From NCBI RefSeq assembly GCF_040436345.1, contig NC_133225.1, forward strand, positions 27,938,040 to 28,002,039: 64,000 nucleotides of DNA. Direction: 5' to 3'. Below the pieces are notes generated by a model. The model was not told the origin of the DNA. It made no database searches and worked only from the letters and a program-made list of their open reading frames with translations. Shown in pieces: positions 60,801-64,000 of the stretch. This DNA is from Pagrus major. Its lineage: Eukaryota; Chordata; Actinopteri; Spariformes; Sparidae. Within the stretch, counting starts at the first letter, position 1, and the number at the start of each line of letters is the position of its first letter. Made by a program: the position numbers and the translations under genes.

Positions 60801-62229
60801 TTCTTCCCAAAGCAATGACCCCCTGGTGTTTGTTTTGATCATGTCTTTCCCAGGGCAGTGACCATTTGCTGTTTCATTGAAATGTAAATGTCATCTTATC
60901 ATCCTTCCTGTAACACCTCAGGCAGAGAGAATTGCCCTTCATGTGACTTTATGACCCTTACACCTAAGGAGGATTATCCCCTCCTCCTCTCACATCCTGA
61001 TATGGTCTTTACAGTACATTGATTACTGAATGGAAAACTATTCAATTTCTCACACAGTGAGTGGATGATGGTTCAGTGAGTAGAGATAAGATTTGCTGGG
61101 AGCAATCCTCATGACCTCAAGCATCTGTCCTGATTTTCTATGAGTTCTTTTCTGTAGCCAAGTCAGCTTCCAGATGTGAAAGATGAGGAGCTTTATGTAT
61201 GAATGTAACAAAAACCTAAAAAAAAATTGCAACATTCCCAGCCTAAATGGTAAATTAAAAGAATGGTTTGTCTCTGTTTAGGACCTTGCAGTGGGGTCAG
61301 ACGTGGACGGGGTGAAGGTTAAGGATCCCATGAGGACACTGCTGCCTGTGCTGCTCCACCCGTACAGCACCCACGATAAGATCAGAGCTGTGCTGCTCTA
61401 CATCTTCAGCCTCAGCGGTACGCCAATCTTCTCCTGCAGGAGACTCGTCTCTTTTTATTGTCTGTTCATTGGCATTCTGTAAAGCAGCATCTTGATTTGT
61501 GGCCATATATACACTGTTATTAGTTGATTTAAATTTTTATTCAACAGACCACGTCATACAACCTTACACACAAATATGCAGACAGCACATTTTGATTACT
61601 GTTGTGATGCCAGGGATATGGATATCATTTTTCTAGATAATAGTTTAATTTTATAATAGATAATTTCCTCAAAAAAGACAATAAAATGGACCTTAAACCT
61701 TGTTGACAAAGATCCTCATGACCAACTATTTGACTCAGAGGATGGAGGCCTAAAAGACTATCATCAGATTTTAACACTGGTTTGTTTGTTTATTTGTTTG
61801 GTATTGGTAAACAGGAACAACAGACGAGAACTTGAGCAAACTCATCCAGCATGTAAAGATCGAAGACGAACGAGAATTTATCCTGAACTGGAAAGAACTC
61901 GGGGTCCCGATCATCACATCGGTATGTAGAGAAGAGGAAAAGGTTGATTGAATTAATTGATTGTAGCCAGGCAGTTTTAGTTGGAAGCTGGAATTTTCAC
62001 TGTTCAGGTTCAGTGCTTTTTTTTTGTTTTTTTAGTTCTTTGTGTCAGAATGTTTTTGTCTTGTTAATCTTTTCAGTTTGATTATTCAGTCCCTGAATCC
62101 TGTTTATGTTTCTTGCACTCCTGTTTCTAGCCTAGTTTCTTCTCGCGCAAACCAACCAGACGAGATCGTTCCCAGGATCAGACGTACAATCTGTCCAGAT
62201 GGACTCCTGTCATAAAAGATGTGATGGAG
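54758..62229 (+). CDS. stxbp3: Syntaxin-binding protein 3 (Munc18c), 5' part
   Basis: Sixteen exons with consistent splice phases give 480 codons that track vertebrate STXBP3 throughout: [15 protein letters not shown] start, [97 protein letters not shown] end. Known: a Sec1/Munc18 protein of about 592 residues that binds syntaxin-4 and SNARE complexes at the plasma membrane and controls exocytosis, including insulin-driven GLUT4 delivery. Domains 1 and 2 and most of domain 3 are present; the last roughly 110 residues must lie beyond the right edge. The ATG chosen is the first after the CRE-bearing promoter, in an A-rich Kozak context (acaagATGG). It is head-to-head with fndc7, about 2 kb away. 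Confidence 0.96.
55785..55870. mobile_element. ACTCAAGTACTGTACT repeat in stxbp3 intron 1
   Basis: Contains TCAAGTACTGTTCTTCAAGT and TTGAGTATTTCCATTTTATG. The rest of intron 1 (54804-56456) shows nothing I can name. Confidence 0.55.
56457..56506 (+). CDS. stxbp3: stxbp3 exon 2
   Basis: 50 nt after ctcttacag: [17 protein letters not shown], ending phase 0. Confidence 0.93.
56725..56806 (+). CDS. stxbp3: stxbp3 exon 3
   Basis: 82 nt: [18 protein letters not shown], the SM-domain 1 strand that binds the syntaxin N-peptide region; ends phase 1. Confidence 0.95.
56917..56993 (+). CDS. stxbp3: stxbp3 exon 4
   Basis: 77 nt: [20 protein letters not shown] then MSPTAK; phase 1 in, 0 out. Confidence 0.95.
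57146..57218 (+). CDS. stxbp3: stxbp3 exon 5
   Basis: 73 nt: [20 protein letters not shown] then YFTD; ends phase 1. Confidence 0.95.
57354..57454 (+). CDS. stxbp3: stxbp3 exon 6
   Basis: 101 nt: [20 protein letters not shown] then [14 protein letters not shown]; ends phase 0. Confidence 0.95.
58044..58189 (+). CDS. stxbp3: stxbp3 exon 7
   Basis: 146 nt: [16 protein letters not shown], a Lys-rich segment, then [15 protein letters not shown]; ends phase 2. Start of SM domain 2. Confidence 0.95.
58610..58703 (+). CDS. stxbp3: stxbp3 exon 8
   Basis: 94 nt after caactag: [20 protein letters not shown] then [11 protein letters not shown]; ends phase 0. Confidence 0.92.
59432..59556 (+). CDS. 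stxbp3: stxbp3 exon 9
   Basis: 125 nt: [20 protein letters not shown] followed by [13 protein letters not shown], the signature block of Sec1 proteins; ends phase 2. Confidence 0.95.
59684..59782 (+). CDS. stxbp3: stxbp3 exon 10
   Basis: 99 nt: [20 protein letters not shown] then [12 protein letters not shown]; phase 2 in and out. Confidence 0.95.
59866..59923 (+). CDS. stxbp3: stxbp3 exon 11
   Basis: 58 nt after acaatag: [19 protein letters not shown], within domain 3a; ends phase 0. Confidence 0.94.
60021..60086 (+). CDS. stxbp3: stxbp3 exon 12
   Basis: 66 nt: [20 protein letters not shown] then TE, the domain 3a helical hairpin region. Confidence 0.95.
60451..60531 (+). CDS. stxbp3: stxbp3 exon 13
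   Basis: 81 nt: [20 protein letters not shown] then KLCKAEQ. Confidence 0.95.
61282..61417 (+). CDS. stxbp3: stxbp3 exon 14
   Basis: 136 nt: [20 protein letters not shown] followed by a Leu-rich helix and [11 protein letters not shown]; ends phase 1. Confidence 0.95.
61815..61921 (+). CDS. stxbp3: stxbp3 exon 15
   Basis: 107 nt: [20 protein letters not shown] then [15 protein letters not shown]; ends phase 0. Confidence 0.95.
62131..62229 (+). CDS. stxbp3: stxbp3 exon 16, last readable
   Basis: 99 nt: [20 protein letters not shown] then [13 protein letters not shown]; phase 0 donor GAG|gtcagt. The following exons are outside the window. Confidence 0.95.
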
Positions 62230-64000
62230 GTCAGTGAGAAGATTTTAGCATGTTATGTAATGTATCCAACTTCAAATTATTTATTTGTTTGCACAACAAT
62301 TACATTGAAGCACACGTTGGCAATGATCAACAATGGTCAGACAATATGTATTTAAAAGAAGTCCACAAGTGATAAGGATTAGAATCTGAGGCTAAGACAT
62401 AAAATAGTGCAGAAGTTATAATAGAGGAATTCAATGTAAAATAAAATGTAATGTAAAAACAAATACTGTGGTAGACTGGTGTACAGTAGTGATTAATAAA
62501 ATGTGATATGTGCTGGTATGAAGAGAAGAGGGAAAAAATATTGTTTAAAAATTGACTCCTTCCAGCTAGATTTTTATTTTTCTCCGTTTTCGATGAAAAG
62601 GAAGTTTAGCAACTATGCCAACCATAATGAGTTATGAGTTGTGTAGCATGACTCCAGAGGATTTAAAGTGGCTATAGATAGGATAGAAAAAGAAAAGCCG
62701 GCATTAGCATGAGAACACAAAATACACATGTTTAGCTTTAGGTCACTGTGCTGCCGCAGTTATTATGAACAGAACTGTAAAAGCAGCACAAAAGGAGGTG
62801 ATCAGATTCAGGTCATCTGATAAACAGTGTCACATGTACTGTATATGTGTGTTGTTTTGTACCATTTCCTCCTTTTGTATAAGACATCATCTTAGCATCT
62901 ATAAGGCACAATAATGCATCAGTTATGTGTTGATCCCTGGGGATGAGCCTTCTGTGTCAGCAACATCCTTCTGTACTGATCCTCAAATACTGCTTTGTAT
63001 GTAAAATGTGTTATGGGGTTATTGTGGTTAGGCGAGATTGTGTTTTGTGTTAAAGCAGAGGTCGGATGTCAACATCACCTGTTGCCTTGCATAAAGAATC
63101 ATTGTGCATGCAGTGTCTGGTCTACCTTTCCACAGTGTCTTGTAAATAAATTGGTGGCTGTTTGTTTTCAATCTGGTAAGTTGAGTTGCCATCCATAAAA
63201 CATGGAAGAAATAATATATCAGTTCAGAGGCTATTTCATTTAAAACTCTGCTGTTTAGTCCACTTCTCAGAAATGGATTGGGAAATAGGAGGCAGAGTTC
63301 CATCACGACCCTTTGGGCAGTAAAACTTTATTTTTTTCCTGAAATATGACCTGATGACTGGTTCTGACAAAGAAGAGAAATTCACCAATTTGGTATCAAA
63401 TAAGGCCTGCAAGAGGAAAACTCTTGGCCACAGGATAAGTTAGATCAAAAAGATCTGGCTGACCTGTAACATAGTAAGCTCCTTTGTGTCTTGGCCTTTT
63501 TTTTCACTTGCTCATCCTGTTATAACTTGAAAAGCCATTTCTGAGCAGTCTTCACCACCCGAGCACCTGTCTTCCTGTAAACAGGGGTGAACAGTTTGCT
63601 CTTGTAGCAGGAAACAGACTCGTATTTGATGTGTTGCAACATCGAATCTGGTTGAAATCAGTTCAAACCAATCTGCTCCTTTTTAAAATTTTGTGTATTT
63701 TTCAGTGCTGAAAAAAGATGAGCTGTATCAGTTTAGAACCACAACTAAGAGCCAAAGTCTCTTAAACTGAGGAGTGCTTGACAACAGATTTGTTCCTATA
63801 TCCTTAGCTGTGTTTTGACATCCCCTGATGCACCTTTTAGTTAGCAACTGATTTGTTATATAGTTATGTGCTTTCTCCATAGTTCAACTTTTGTAGTTTG
63901 GTTCTTGGTCACAGATAAAAGACCACATATTTTCGTTCATTTAAAGTCATTAAAGTGAAATGTCATGCATTCCAAATGTAGAGAGAAGGATAGCAGCACC
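62230..64000. other. stxbp3: stxbp3 intron 16, open at right edge
   Basis: 1.77 kb after exon 16. I searched for the next expected STXBP3 segment (the DAIDNRL / EWPYC-type block) and did not find it, so the next exon is beyond the window. Confidence 0.7.

Noticed and set aside
62230..64000. Further stxbp3 exon such as 62995-63198
   Set aside because: The translation does not match STXBP3 and lacks proper splice sites.

Overview
This is vertebrate genomic DNA, almost certainly from a ray-finned (teleost) fish. Coding sequence sits in short GT-AG exons separated by AT-rich introns. The introns are full of fish-type debris: fold-back MITEs, L2-like LINE tails and GATA/TA microsatellites. The neighbour pair (an FNDC7-type fibronectin III gene head-to-head with STXBP3) matches the FNDC7-STXBP3 neighbourhood known from human 1p13.3. 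The species cannot be fixed from the sequence alone.

Region 1 (about 1-35.2 kb, minus strand) is one very large FNDC7-like gene. I could read 39 exons: a signal-peptide exon (35109-35171), a 25-nt micro-exon, then 36 fibronectin type III (FN3) domains. Almost every domain is one exon of about 261 nt with phase-1 introns on both sides. Only domain 5 is split over two exons. The readable coding part is 9517 nt, about 3170 residues, and its 3' end is not certain within the window. From domain 4 onward the domains carry an unusual Cys-rich FN3 signature: PC at the N terminus, a second Cys before strand B, Trp in strand B, two Cys in mid-domain, an LxCGxxY motif, a late Cys and a terminal TG.

Region 2 (35.2-43.5 kb) has no gene I can support. 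It holds diverged mobile-element copies, including a fold-back element at 38.5-39.1 kb.

Region 3 (43.5-52.8 kb, minus strand) is a second, normal-sized FNDC7-family gene: signal exon, 16-nt micro-exon, nine FN3 exons, then short C-terminal exons ending in a hydrophobic tail, about 838-845 residues. The two genes share the same unusual 5' layout and are tandem paralogues. The distal copy has gained many more domains.

Region 4 (52.8-54.75 kb) is the divergent intergenic region. It contains a TTAA-ended MITE, a 54-bp palindrome-rich minisatellite, a long GATA tract and a perfect CRE just before the next start codon.

Region 5 (54.75-64 kb, plus strand) is stxbp3, a Sec1/Munc18 protein that controls syntaxin/SNARE exocytosis. 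Sixteen exons (480 codons) are readable; the remaining C-terminal exons lie beyond the window.

The two FNDC7-like genes appear to make secreted or surface multi-FN3 proteins of unknown function. stxbp3 is functionally unrelated, and its adjacency is conserved synteny. Exon boundaries were set by hand from splice signals, reading frame and domain pattern.
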